From Prochlorococcus sp. AG-347-L02 (GTDB lineage Bacteria; Cyanobacteriota; Cyanobacteriia; PCC-6307; Cyanobiaceae), in contig QCCL01000001.1 of assembly GCA_003281255.1 (NCBI GenBank), positions 124,001-188,000 on the forward strand: a stretch of DNA of 64,000 nucleotides. The letters are read 5' to 3'. The position numbers and the translations under genes were made by a program. The notes under the pieces were generated by a model. It was not told where the DNA came from. It ran no database searches and worked only from the letters and a program-made list of their open reading frames with translations. Positions within the stretch are counted from its first letter, which is position 1. Each line of letters opens with the position of its first letter. Of the stretch, positions 17,490 through 26,234 are shown one piece after another.

Positions 17490-18785
17490 CTAATTTAAAT
17501 CAATTTTAAAAGCTTTTAGTACGATCTCATCTGTTAACTTGATACTTTCATTTCCTCCAAGCTTGCAGTCATTAAGAAAGTAATTCTCAAATCCAATCAT
17601 TGAGGAATGGAGTAATATCATCTGTATTTTTGTTGATAGTTCTTCTCCGATTGAATTTGTTTCAGCAAAATGTGCTCTCAACATTTCCGTCACAAATTCT
17701 TTCCCTTTTGATTCATACTGATCAATGCAAGATGCGGTTAAAGCAGCTGCACACTCATATTCCCAATCTTCCACTTTCTTCGGATCCCACCAAAACTCTT
17801 CTGGCTTAGATTCAAAATGTCCATAGGTTCTTTCCTTTGTCTTCTCTACTAAAAAGTTAAGCCACTCCTTGGATTCACTTTCAAACCAGTTCTTAGTAAA
17901 ATTCTTTAAATATTGAAGTTTTTCCGAGCTTTTCACCTCAGTAGATTCATCTTCTTTCACCTCAGTAGATTCATCATCCATAAAATATGGATCTAAACTT
18001 TTTATGTATTTTTTATAGAATCCAAACCATTGTTTAACTAAATCATTACCCTCATCAAAATCAAAATCCAAAGGTAATTTGTGAAAAACTAAAATAACAG
18101 ATTCTTCAGACTCATCAGAAATTGTTGGAAAATACTCTCCAACTTTTGTGCAATCTAAGAAATTTGAGGTATTTATTTTATATCCAAGTTTCTCAAGTTT
18201 TTCTCTAACTTCCTCATTATCAAATAATTCAATACCAAGAGATTGTTCTTTATCAAATTCCCCATCAAATTCCGAATAAAAACCATCCCAACTATTTTTT
18301 GATTTTTCAAACATCTCTTTTGAAACCTTAGCTATTTTCTCTTCAATAGAATTAGTATTTGATTTCTTATTTGAATTAAGCTGAGAGCGAGGAAAATCTA
18401 TGGATATTTGTTTGCGTCTTTTTTTATAAAGAGTATTTAAATCTGGCGGAATTGGAAGATGATATAGATAATTTTCTCCTTCATAATCTTCATTTCTAAT
18501 AGCCTGTCTTATTATTTTTAATGCACTACTTATTGCTTCAAGAGTATTAGCTTTTTTTTGTAAATCGGGAGGCAACTTTAAAGGGAGACCCATTCTTGGT
18601 TCAAGTTGATTTTTATAATTTTGAATTTCTTCGCTGAGAACCCAAACAAAACTATCATATTGATCCAGAATTAGCTTTCTTGCGAATGGATCCATCGTGA
18701 TTATTGTGTGAGTCCAAAACTTTTTAGCTTCTTCTAGTTGAGAAGAGGCATTCTTAAACTCTTCAAGATAATTATTCCCAAACAT
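17490..18785 (-). CDS. Hypothetical protein of the 2.3 kb unit, 431 aa
   Basis: 431 residues, ATG start at 18785. Soluble and acidic; an 8-residue tandem repeat (DESTEVKE/DESTEVKS) lies near residue 270. The N-terminal third is helical (LEEFKNASSQLEEAKKFW, LEAISSALKIIRQAIRNE). No catalytic or DNA-binding motif was recognised, and it is not a tyrosine recombinase (no R..HxxR..Y set visible). It is the main gene of the unit flanked by 16699-16715 and the tRNA-Ser gene. Confidence 0.65.
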   Translation of the reverse strand: MFGNNYLEEFKNASSQLEEAKKFWTHTIITMDPFARKLILDQYDSFVWVLSEEIQNYKNQLEPRMGLPLKLPPDLQKKANTLEAISSALKIIRQAIRNEDYEGENYLYHLPIPPDLNTLYKKRRKQISIDFPRSQLNSNKKSNTNSIEEKIAKVSKEMFEKSKNSWDGFYSEFDGEFDKEQSLGIELFDNEEVREKLEKLGYKINTSNFLDCTKVGEYFPTISDESEESVILVFHKLPLDFDFDEGNDLVKQWFGFYKKYIKSLDPYFMDDESTEVKEDESTEVKSSEKLQYLKNFTKNWFESESKEWLNFLVEKTKERTYGHFESKPEEFWWDPKKVEDWEYECAAALTASCIDQYESKGKEFVTEMLRAHFAETNSIGEELSTKIQMILLHSSMIGFENYFLNDCKLGGNESIKLTDEIVLKAFKIDLN

Positions 18786-18835
18786 AAAAAAATACTAATT
18801 GACCCTTATATTAGATTGATTATTAATTATGAGTT

Positions 18836-19012
18836 CAATCTGCCAACGCTATTTACAAATCTGCCAACAAATCTGCCAACAATTAGTTGAAGTCATATGA
18901 AGGTTAGTGATCATCTATGACGAGGCTAATTTTCTTAAATTATGCAAATTTGGCTTTATATCAGCGATTAAAATAATTTTGAAAGCTTATGAAGGCTTAT
19001 GACGACATATGA
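18836..19012. repeat. Right iterons: ATCTGCCAAC x3 and TATGA(A/C)G-type repeats
   Basis: ATCTGCCAAC at about 18838, 18859 and 18871, then TATGAAGG and CTATGACGAGG (18895-18925) and a second cluster CTTATGAAGGCTTATGACGA near 18987-19008. They match the two iteron types at the left end in mirrored order, and lie directly before the tRNA 3' end. Confidence 0.65.
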
Positions 19013-19026
19013 GTGCTTTCTAAAAA

Positions 19027-19113
19027 CGGAGGGGGTGGGATTCGAACCCACGGTGCCCTTGCAGACACGCTAGTTTTCAAGACTAGAGCCTTAAACCACT
19101 CGACCACCCCTCC
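19027..19113 (-). tRNA. tRNA-Ser(UGA)
   Basis: An 87-base intact class II tRNA on the minus strand. 5' GGAGGGGTGG pairs with 3' CCACCCCCTCC (acceptor end). The anticodon arm CTAGT-CTTGAAA-ACTAG gives anticodon TGA. There is a long variable arm, and the T arm contains GGTTCGAATCCC. G at 19027 is the discriminator base; CCA is not encoded. It is the only complete copy of a tRNA whose fragments recur at 15.6, 16.7, 20.0, 21.3, 23.6 and 42.6 kb. Confidence 0.95.
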
Positions 19114-19258
19114 AGGTTAAATATTTAGTTTTAACTTTTGAATTATAGCAGTAATGAGTTGCAGAAAGGTTTTCTGATTTAGTGGATATTTAAAAATAAA
19201 AATATGTTTTATGATTTGAATTTACTAATGAGGTTTTAAAATTAATTTTCATAAAAAA

Positions 19259-19277
19259 TGGTCCCTATTTGGTCCCC
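19259..19277. repeat. Paired direct repeat TGGTCCC-n5-TGGTCCCC beside the tRNA-Ser gene
   Basis: TGGTCCCTATTTGGTCCCC lies 189 bp from the tRNA core (19070). The whole stretch 19072-19278 is repeated with few changes at 21283-21490. Same arm class as at 19908 and 21471. Confidence 0.6.
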
Positions 19278-19316
19278 TAAATTTTGATCGACTGTCAATT
19301 TAGAGTAGTAAGCGTT

Positions 19317-19469
19317 TCATTTTTTAAATAAATTCTGTATGACATAAATATCTTCAGCCTTTGGATATTTTTGCTGAAAAACTTTTATTGCATGATTAGG
19401 AGAAATTGCAAAAAGATTAGTTTTAATTCTGTATTCATCTACTAAACCTGATATGAGATAACTTTTCAC
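19317..19469 (-). CDS. Small hypothetical protein, 50 aa
   Basis: Read from a GTG at 19469: 50 residues with ordinary composition (YLISGLVDEYRIKTNLFAIS, VFQQKYPKAEDIYVIQ). A GGGGCAATTAGCTCC hairpin lies just upstream, separating it from the DUF3303 gene. Unknown; it could also be the remnant of a longer gene. Called real on composition only. Confidence 0.4.
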   Translation of the reverse strand: MKSYLISGLVDEYRIKTNLFAISPNHAIKVFQQKYPKAEDIYVIQNLFKK

Positions 19470-19519
19470 AAAAAAAGGAGCTAATTGCCCCTTATTTTAG
19501 ATCGACTGTCAATCTCTAT

Positions 19520-19792
19520 CTATGAGTAGACTTTAGCAACTATTGGACCAGCTTCTTCATCAGTAAATACAGGTATGGTTTCCCAATTTAGAAATTCAGC
19601 CCATTCAGCGGCATGTTGATATATTGCCTTTGGATCATCAGTCTTTAAAACTATCCAACCCTCTAAAGAACCAGGCGCATGATACCTTCCAATCATCTCA
19701 ACTCCAGGATAATCTCCCCCACCACCAAGAAATTTTTCTGCACCTTTTTGATGATATCCAGTCTTAAATGACCAATGCTGAACATAAAGCAT
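19520..19792 (-). CDS. DUF3303 family protein
   Basis: 90 residues from ATG 19792. A longer frame opens at 19849, but the family start MLYVQHWSFK favours the inner ATG. The body (GVEMIGRYHAPGSLEGWIVL, HAAEWAEFLNWE) fits small ferredoxin-like DUF3303 proteins. The stop is followed by ATTGACAGTCGAT, the same boundary motif that follows the peptide cassettes. Function unknown. Confidence 0.65.
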   Translation of the reverse strand: MLYVQHWSFKTGYHQKGAEKFLGGGGDYPGVEMIGRYHAPGSLEGWIVLKTDDPKAIYQHAAEWAEFLNWETIPVFTDEEAGPIVAKVYS

Positions 19793-19907
19793 TTTTTTTA
19801 ATTTTATAGGCTTTATATTACTAGCAAAAAAAATAATTCTTGAAAACAAATAATGTTAATTGCCCCTAATTGTATCAGTGAGATTCATAAATAATATATA
19901 TTTTTAC

Positions 19908-20241
19908 TGGTCCCAAAATGGTCCCCCTGTCTCGATGGCTAAATTTTATTATCAATATTGTCTTATCGAGATCTGTCTTATATCAATGCTTTTAAAAAAT
20001 TCTTATAAATTCTTTTTATTGAGACTCCCTAGTTTTCAAGACTAGAGCCTTAAACCACTCGACCACCCCTCCAGGTGATAGCAAATATTAAGCTAGCTCA
20101 ATAATATTAGCAGAGGGCTTATCAAAGCTGAGGTATTTAATTTCAAAAAAAGAGCAAATTTAAATAAAAAATCAGTTTAATTTTCTTAGTCCTGAGAATT
20201 CTCGATATTGTATCGACTAAAAGTGGTCACAAATAGGTCAC
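19908..20241. repeat. Att-like site 2: left arm, tRNA-Ser 5' half, right arm
   Basis: Left arm TGGTCCCAAAATGGTCCCC (19908-19926). At 121 bp comes the core (20029), which begins a 44-bp perfect copy of the tRNA-Ser 5' half (20029-20072). At 194 bp from the core comes the right arm GTGGTCACAAATAGGTCAC (20223-20241). Between left arm and core, TATCAATATTGTCTTAT and TATCAATGCTT are shared with the other sites. A 61-codon frame across this site is treated as spurious. Confidence 0.7.
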
Positions 20242-20332
20242 ATTATTTTGCGCTATATTAAAGCAGAATTTTTAATTTCCTATATTGAAAAACAGTTCTA
20301 ATTAATCTAATATCTGATAAATTTGAGCGAAT

Positions 20333-21145
20333 ATGAAATTTTTAGTAAAAGCTTTCTTAGTAATATTTTTTGGTTTCGTACCTAGCAATTTTTTAAAGGC
20401 AGTTGAAATAAATTGTTCTTCTCCTGTTCATAAAAATAAACCCAAATGTAAAGGCAAGTCAGAAACCAAAACCACCAAGGAATTCGATACATGGTTCCCT
20501 ATTGGATTTAATGAAAATAGAATTGCAGCTGCTTGGGTTCAATTTAAAAGTTATGAAGAGTTAAATGAAAATTCTTTTAGAGTTAGAGGTAAATTTACTT
20601 ATCCAAATAATTTGCAATATATTGGCAACCTTGATATAAATTGCAAAAATAAAGATTTTTATTTTAGACCTAAGGGTGTATGGGGAGCAGGTCCTGATTG
20701 GGCGGCTATTCCTCAGGGCTCGGGGATTGAGAGCGTAGCGTATTTCTTTTGTAAACGTACAGCTGCGAAGAAAGACTGGGGTTACACAGATGCAACAGCT
20801 TACTTATGGGATATTCCTGAACCTACTGGAGACCCTGCTAATTTAGATGGAGAATGGATTCTTCAGTATGATAGAGATGATGGAGAGGCTTATTACAATA
20901 CCTCAGTTATAAAAAATGATAAGACTGTTATTTATGGCTTTTTCTCAAGATCAAAGAAGGGCGATAGATCCGCTGCTCAACCTTACGATACGAGTAAATA
21001 TCAATGGATTAACAATAGTTGTACAGAGAATTTGGGATCAGTTTTTTTTAAACCTGAAATATCTGTAAAGGGAGTATGGCTGCCGCCAGTACCAGGAAGA
21101 CCGGGCGGAACAAATATGAAGGTTAGAAAAAAATATTGTAATTAA
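20333..21145 (+). CDS. Secreted hypothetical protein, 270 aa
   Basis: 270 residues with a signal peptide (cleavage near LKA-VEINC). The mature part is Trp/Tyr rich with about six Cys (INCSS, PKCKG, DINCKNK, FFCKR, NSCTEN, KKYCN) that could form three disulfides; probably a beta-rich extracellular or periplasmic protein. No family recognised. It lies between att-like sites 2 and 3, so it is probably the cargo of one small island unit. Confidence 0.65.
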   Translation: MKFLVKAFLVIFFGFVPSNFLKAVEINCSSPVHKNKPKCKGKSETKTTKEFDTWFPIGFNENRIAAAWVQFKSYEELNENSFRVRGKFTYPNNLQYIGNLDINCKNKDFYFRPKGVWGAGPDWAAIPQGSGIESVAYFFCKRTAAKKDWGYTDATAYLWDIPEPTGDPANLDGEWILQYDRDDGEAYYNTSVIKNDKTVIYGFFSRSKKGDRSAAQPYDTSKYQWINNSCTENLGSVFFKPEISVKGVWLPPVPGRPGGTNMKVRKKYCN

Positions 21146-21158
21146 TAATAGAATTTTA

Positions 21159-21489
21159 GTGGTCACGAAGTGGTCACAAGAGTCTCGACAATTTGTTGAA
21201 TTATCATTTATGTCTTAATAAGATTTATTTGATATCAATGCTTCTGAGGAATTTATAAATTTCTCTTTTTTCTAAAACTTACAGTTTTCAAGACTAAAGC
21301 CTTAAACCACTCGACCACCCCTCCAGGGTTAAATATTTATTTTTAACTTTTGAATTATAGCAGTATTATGTTGCAGAAAGGTTTTCTAATTATCTAGATA
21401 TTTGAAAATAAAAATACGTTTTTTGATTTGAATTTACTAATGAGGTTTTAAAAGTAATTTTCATAGAAAATGGTCCCTATTTGGCCCCC
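21159..21489. repeat. Att-like site 3 with a 210-bp copy of the tRNA-Ser 5' region
   Basis: Left arm GTGGTCACGAAGTGGTCAC (21159-21177). Core AGTTTTCAAGACTAAAGC at 21283, about 125 bp on. Right arm TGGTCCCTATTTGGCCCC (21471-21488). From 21283 to about 21490 the sequence follows 19072-19278 closely: tRNA 5' half plus about 165 bp of upstream flank. This stretch also explains most of the gene-free region 21146-21602. Confidence 0.75.
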
Positions 21490-21602
21490 CATATTTACCT
21501 TTAATTAAGGTAGTTTTATAATTTCTCTAAATCTTCAAACCAAAACCTTCTAAGAGGGACTTAATCAATATTTGTGTTATACATAGTTAAATATCTTTTA
21601 AA

Positions 21603-21737
21603 ATGGGTTTTTTAAATTTAGACAAAAAAGTTTCAGAATCAATTCAAAAAAACTTAGGTTTAAGTAATTATCAAATGCAATGGTTCGTTTTTATATTTGG
21701 TTTAGTTTGTGGACTATTAATAGCTATGATTTTTTAA
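21603..21737 (+). CDS. Small single-span membrane protein, 44 aa
   Basis: ATG 21603 to TAA 21737. Polar N-terminus (MGFLNLDKKVSESIQKNLG) and one C-terminal membrane span (MQWFVFIFGLVCGLLIAMIF). It lies 12 nt upstream of the DUF481-like gene and may be co-transcribed. No family known to me. Confidence 0.5.
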   Translation: MGFLNLDKKVSESIQKNLGLSNYQMQWFVFIFGLVCGLLIAMIF

Positions 21738-21749
21738 ATTTCTTATATT

Positions 21750-22742
21750 TTGAATTTAGTAATTAAAAAAATAATATTATTTTTAATCTTTATACCTTTA
21801 AAAGTTTTTGCAACTGATGATTTAGATAAAAAAGTTACTATTAAACTAACTAACGGGGATGTTTTGAATGGAACGTTAATAGATGACAAAAGTTCAACTG
21901 ATACAAAGGTAATAGATCACCCTCAATTAGGAGAGTTAACTATTGGTGCATCAAAGATTAAAAGTTTCAGCTATGATGTTGAAACTTCATTAGGCGACAA
22001 ATCTGAAGACAAGATAACTGAAATTAATGATGATTCGAAAGTCTCAACTTCTATTTTAATCGGTTCTATAAATTTTGGTTTTAACGGAGATGTAACGGAA
22101 AATTCTTATTACAAGTCGATAGATTTTCATCTTAGTGGAGATTTAACCTATGAAAAAGGTTCTTACACAAATGCACTTTCATTCGATTGGGAGAATAAAG
22201 AAGATAAATATAATAAGGCCGGAAACTTATCTGACTCTAACTCATTAGAAATTGATATTGCTAGAGACAGAAAAATTCAAAATAGAAATTTAACGTATCA
22301 TTTTTCTAATAAATATGATTATGATTCTGATGCAGATTATGGAATGTACAACACAGTAACCACTTTGGGATTCACAAAATTTTTCTCTACAAAAGATGAC
22401 ACTTTTTTTTCAATAAGTTTCGGTCCTGCAATAAATTTTGTCTATGGCGGTGATGATTGCAATATTGTAGTTGACTGTGGGGCGACTTACTTTGCACGTT
22501 CTATCTCAGCTAGTTTTTCAAAAAAATTAACAAATAAATTGGAATTAGAATTAGAAAACCAGTTCACTACAAGTTATGCAAGTAAACCCAAATATGGGCA
22601 TGAATTTACAAGTACTTTAACTTTTAGGCCAAGTGATAGTTCAGGGTTTAATACTTCTTTTGAGTATGAGAATGACTACCAAGAATTAAGTCACCCTGAA
22701 ATAGAACATTCCTACACTTTAAAAGTCGGTTATGATTTTTAG
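21750..22742 (+). CDS. DUF481 (YdiY-like) outer-membrane beta-barrel protein
   Basis: 330 residues, TTG start, signal peptide (cleavage near VFA-TDDLD). Residues about 27-70 (KVTIKLTNGDVLNGTLIDD) form a small beta domain common before DUF481. The rest alternates polar and nonpolar residues as a beta barrel and ends in VGYDF with C-terminal Phe, the usual outer-membrane sorting signal. E. coli YdiY is salt-induced; the role here is unknown. It overlaps the convergent DUF998 gene by 4 nt. Confidence 0.7.
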   Translation: MNLVIKKIILFLIFIPLKVFATDDLDKKVTIKLTNGDVLNGTLIDDKSSTDTKVIDHPQLGELTIGASKIKSFSYDVETSLGDKSEDKITEINDDSKVSTSILIGSINFGFNGDVTENSYYKSIDFHLSGDLTYEKGSYTNALSFDWENKEDKYNKAGNLSDSNSLEIDIARDRKIQNRNLTYHFSNKYDYDSDADYGMYNTVTTLGFTKFFSTKDDTFFSISFGPAINFVYGGDDCNIVVDCGATYFARSISASFSKKLTNKLELELENQFTTSYASKPKYGHEFTSTLTFRPSDSSGFNTSFEYENDYQELSHPEIEHSYTLKVGYDF

Positions 22743-23503
22743 TCTTTGAAATTTTTAATTAAAGGGGATATCCTACAGGCTATATAAAATTGCCAAAGAA
22801 TAAGAGGGTAGGTAAGAAGTCTCTCCGTACCACCAGCCCCAAGTCCCAAGAAGTCAGCCTTGTTACTTATATATCTAACACCTGAATCAGAAAGAATTGA
22901 TGTATATTCACCTTTTATATGCGCATAATATATACCAACAAAAAAAAGTAATATAGAAAAATAAAGTGATGTTTTAGACAAGATATTTAATGATTTACTT
23001 TTTCTAAAAAGGAATGAAGACCAAAAAATTGCCACTAATGTTAAGCCTGAAATATTTGCACCTAATAGATGTAATTTAATACGAAGATTTTCTGGATCTA
23101 ATCCAACCAAAACTATCCCAAATGCCCCACTTATCAAAAATAATAAGATAAAAACACCTTGAATATTTTTGAATATAAATTTGCGCAAAAATAAAGCCCC
23201 AATAACACTCAATACTCCGGTGAGAATAAAAGAAAAATTCATTAGGGTCGAGAGTGGAGATATAGATGTATTGCCAAGATCACTTATCATATTATTTTTC
23301 CAACTATAAGCCGGATCTTTCCAAGATAAAGATACGATAAATTGAACTATAAACCACTGAATATTGCTAAGCCAAATTAGCTTACCTATTTCAGCAAATT
23401 TTTTAACATCAGAATTAATAAATATTTTTACTAGTCCCACAATGGTCCTCCCGCCTAGATTAAGACATTCTCTTGGCAATATTATCTTATTAAGATATTT
23501 CAA
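22739..23503 (-). CDS. DUF998-like membrane protein
   Basis: 254 residues as opened, with about six membrane spans. WKNNMISDLGNTSISPLSTL and the closing GGTERLLTYPLILWQFYIAC fit the DUF998 family. The first about 25 residues are encoded by att-like site 4 left-arm DNA (23432-23451), so the natural start may be downstream or may have been replaced during integration. No other ATG occurs before about residue 72. Function unknown. Confidence 0.6.
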   Translation of the reverse strand: MKYLNKIILPRECLNLGGRTIVGLVKIFINSDVKKFAEIGKLIWLSNIQWFIVQFIVSLSWKDPAYSWKNNMISDLGNTSISPLSTLMNFSFILTGVLSVIGALFLRKFIFKNIQGVFILLFLISGAFGIVLVGLDPENLRIKLHLLGANISGLTLVAIFWSSFLFRKSKSLNILSKTSLYFSILLFFVGIYYAHIKGEYTSILSDSGVRYISNKADFLGLGAGGTERLLTYPLILWQFYIACRISPLIKNFKD

Positions 23504-23639
23504 AAATCAAAACTTTTTTAAATTTTTTTAAAAATTATTTTTAACTAGACCCACTAGTTTTCAGGACTAAAACCTAAATCACATTGTTAGTTTTAAATAT
23601 TTCATGAAATTGTTCTATAAGTAATAACCATGTATAACC
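23432..23639. repeat. Att-like site 4 (left border of the RiPP-bearing segment)
   Basis: Left arm TAGTCCCACAATGGTCCTCC (23432-23451). Core CTAGTTTTCAGGACTA at 23554, 122 bp on. Degenerate right arm TAACCATGTATAACC (23625-23639), 71 bp past the core. The interval shares CAATATTATCTTATTAAGAT with the other sites. The geometry matches site 5 at 42430-42632. This also accounts for most of the gene-free stretch 23504-23778. Confidence 0.6.
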
Positions 23640-23778
23640 GCTACTAATTTACTACTCTGTTCATCCTTCTAAACCTTTTTCTATAGTTCTTTCCGTAATA
23701 ACTTTATTTCTATTATTCAAGCTTTAATAAGAAAAATTAATTTAACCCTTATGTTAATTAAAGTCCATAAGTTTTTAT

Positions 23779-24879
23779 TTATTTATTTAAATTTCCTTTG
23801 ATAAAAGTTTTAAAGCCATTATTATTTTCCTCGCCAGAAGGATATATTGTAATTGAATTAAAGGCAAAATCACCGCCTTCCTCTTTTACACTTTTTGAGA
23901 TTTTCAAAAAAATATCCTCCTGAATATTCAAGAATTCTCCATAATTTTTGGTAATGGTATAGCATTTCACTAAAATGTTTATAGAGGATTCTTCCCATTT
24001 GTGAAATTTAACAAAAATATCTTTGTTTTTATCAACTCCAGGATGAGAATATAAATCCTTTTTAATAGAACTAATTATCCTGCCTACTTTATCAAGATCT
24101 TCATATCTTAGAGTTACATCTGCATTTATTCTCCTTTCTGTCCTTTGTGTTAATTGATGAACCATTTTATTTGACATTTCCGAATTAGGAACATATACAG
24201 GTATATTTTCAAGGGTTCTAATTTTGGTATAGAAAAGCCCAATATCTTCAACTTTACCTGTAATGTTTGAAGTAACTATAAGATCATTAATATTAAATGG
24301 TCTAGAAGTAATTAGTACTAGTCCTCCGATTATATTCTGGAGGAATTTCTGGGTTGCTAAACTAAGACCTATTGCTATTCCACCAAATATATTTGATAAA
24401 GAAGAAAACTTAATGCCAAAAGTTATGAAGATACTTAACAAAGTAATCAAAACAATTACAAAAGAAAAGATTCTATAAAATAACTCATTCAATTCTTTTG
24501 TATCCTCTTTAGTTCTTGCTCTAAAAATTTTTTTTGATAAATTTGTTTGCTCGAAAAAATATCTTGATAAATTGTAAAAGAAAAAACCTAATCCTACTTG
24601 AAAAATGATAATTGGCCATAAGTCACTTCTTAAAGGTAATTTATAGTTTGTAGTTTTAACAAAAAAGCTGAGAAACCAACTTGTATAAATACTCCCACCA
24701 AATCCAAAGAGAAAAGGAATTTTTAAACTTTTAATTGAATACTTAATCCCACCTTTTTTTCTTAAAAAATACTCAATTAAAAAAAAGACAATATTTAATA
24801 CAATAAGAACTAATGAACCATATATTATGCCAAAACCTTGAGATAGAAAATTAATATCAATAACTATATTGTCCGTCAT
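23779..24879 (-). CDS. MscS-family mechanosensitive channel
   Basis: 366 residues with four N-terminal spans. The pore helix and beta domain show FGGIAIGLSLATQKFLQNII, GGLVLITSRPFNINDLIV and VYVPNSEMSNK, which are characteristic of MscS proteins. The C-terminal part is the soluble vestibule. It releases solutes on membrane stretch. It lies just inside att-like site 4, next to the RiPP segment. Confidence 0.88.
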   Translation of the reverse strand: MTDNIVIDINFLSQGFGIIYGSLVLIVLNIVFFLIEYFLRKKGGIKYSIKSLKIPFLFGFGGSIYTSWFLSFFVKTTNYKLPLRSDLWPIIIFQVGLGFFFYNLSRYFFEQTNLSKKIFRARTKEDTKELNELFYRIFSFVIVLITLLSIFITFGIKFSSLSNIFGGIAIGLSLATQKFLQNIIGGLVLITSRPFNINDLIVTSNITGKVEDIGLFYTKIRTLENIPVYVPNSEMSNKMVHQLTQRTERRINADVTLRYEDLDKVGRIISSIKKDLYSHPGVDKNKDIFVKFHKWEESSINILVKCYTITKNYGEFLNIQEDIFLKISKSVKEEGGDFAFNSITIYPSGEENNNGFKTFIKGNLNK

Positions 24880-25466
24880 TATATTTTTATCGATAGTATG
24901 TTTAGATTTAATTTATCAAAATTAATTATAATTTACAGCAAATCCTATAGATTTAATATTCAACAAAATCTTTTATATTATTTTGTGTCAAAAAATTTTT
25001 CTCATTACCTTTTATCTTTAAGTTTTCCACTTCTATTTTTTAAACTTTCCTAGCAATATTATAAAAAATAGTGAGAATTAAACTTCATTATCTTATTTTC
25101 GTACATTTAATTTAAGTTGGCATTTTAATATTTGTTGTAGTTTTCCAAATAATGTCTTTAACCTTATTTGAATGCTAAGTATTCAGATTATCAATAACAC
25201 CTTAACCTGTGGGCAAAAGCTTCCCAGTTCAAAAATAAAGATCTAAAATATATATTTGATTTTTTTCCTTCTTGAATACCTGATTAATTCATTATTTGAA
25301 ACACATAATATTTTTAGCTTTTATATTGATATCACTATTTAATTATTTTATTTTTTTTTAAATTATGTTTAGGTTTAAATTTAAATTATCAAAATTTAAT
25401 TACATTTAACTAATACTGTTTTAGATTATTAATGATAGCCAAAAATTATTTCGTATTTAGAGAGTA
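24880..25466. other. Gene-free AT-rich stretch
   Basis: 587 bases, very AT-rich, with no ORF above about 15 codons that looks coding and no tRNA fragment. A weak inverted repeat (GTGGG...TCCCA) lies near 25208-25230. It probably holds divergent promoters for the MscS and oxygenase-like genes. Otherwise I see nothing in it. Confidence 0.4.
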
Positions 25467-26141
25467 ATGGAAGTTAAAGGATATTTCCCAATTCCAATTT
25501 GGAGAGAGCAAATAAAAGTTGAAAAAAAATTCAAAAAACATGTAATTAATTATATTGAAAATAATAAAATGCTTTCAAATAGATCTTCTCCTAAATTAAG
25601 TCACTCACAATCACTAAAATCATTGAATTCAAATATGAATAATAAAAATAGTAATTATGAGGAAAACAATATTCTTGATAAACCAGGTTTTAGTAAAATA
25701 AAAATTGAGATAAAAAAAATACTTAAAAATTGTTTTATTGAATATTTAGGCGATAATCAAAAAGAAAATGAGGTTGTTTTAAGAGAAAGTTGGATAAATA
25801 ATTGTGATAAAGGAGGTTCTCAATTTGCTCATAATCATGGAAATTCGATATTAAGTTATACATATTACATAAATTATGATTTCAACAAAGGGCATGCGCC
25901 TATATTTTTTGAGAGGCCAATTTTTAATAGTTCTCCGTTTTTTTCACTATTAAGTTGGACAAAATGGACAGCTTCAAGGAATATTTTATTTGAAATAATG
26001 GAAGGAGATATTTTGATATGGCCAAGCTATCTTCAACATGGTTACTTTGAAAATAAAGGAGACTATAGGATCTCAATCTCTGGTAACGCATTATTAAAAG
26101 AAATATCTAATTCAGGTTATAGCTTTCAAATAAAGAGTTAA
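25467..26141 (+). CDS. 2OG-Fe(II) oxygenase-like protein (PF13759 type)
   Basis: 224 residues. QFAHNHGNSILSYTYYINY supplies His122/His124, DILIWPSYLQHGYF the distal His191, and YRISISGNAL the Arg201 expected to bind 2-oxoglutarate. This pattern fits the putative 2OG-Fe(II) oxygenase family common in marine cyanobacteria and phages. A Ser/Asn-rich linker fills residues 40-70. It lies just outside the RiPP operon on the opposite strand, so a role in peptide hydroxylation is possible but unproven. Confidence 0.65.
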   Translation: MEVKGYFPIPIWREQIKVEKKFKKHVINYIENNKMLSNRSSPKLSHSQSLKSLNSNMNNKNSNYEENNILDKPGFSKIKIEIKKILKNCFIEYLGDNQKENEVVLRESWINNCDKGGSQFAHNHGNSILSYTYYINYDFNKGHAPIFFERPIFNSSPFFSLLSWTKWTASRNILFEIMEGDILIWPSYLQHGYFENKGDYRISISGNALLKEISNSGYSFQIKS

Positions 26142-26234
26142 TTTAAAGGATTATTGTTCAAGAAACTATATTATTTAAATAAAAAAGGATATCTTAAAAT
26201 TCCTTAAACCCTTTAATAATTAAAAATTAATCAA

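Noticed and set aside
16939..18785. Integrase or transposase in the 2.3 kb unit
   Set aside because: Neither protein shows the R-HxxR-Y set of tyrosine recombinases, a serine recombinase N-terminus or a DDE arrangement that can be read by eye.
19860..20045. 61-codon plus-strand frame across att-like site 2
   Set aside because: It runs through the left-arm repeat and into the tRNA fragment, has no plausible ribosome site and no protein-like composition; the DNA is explained as recombination-type sequence.
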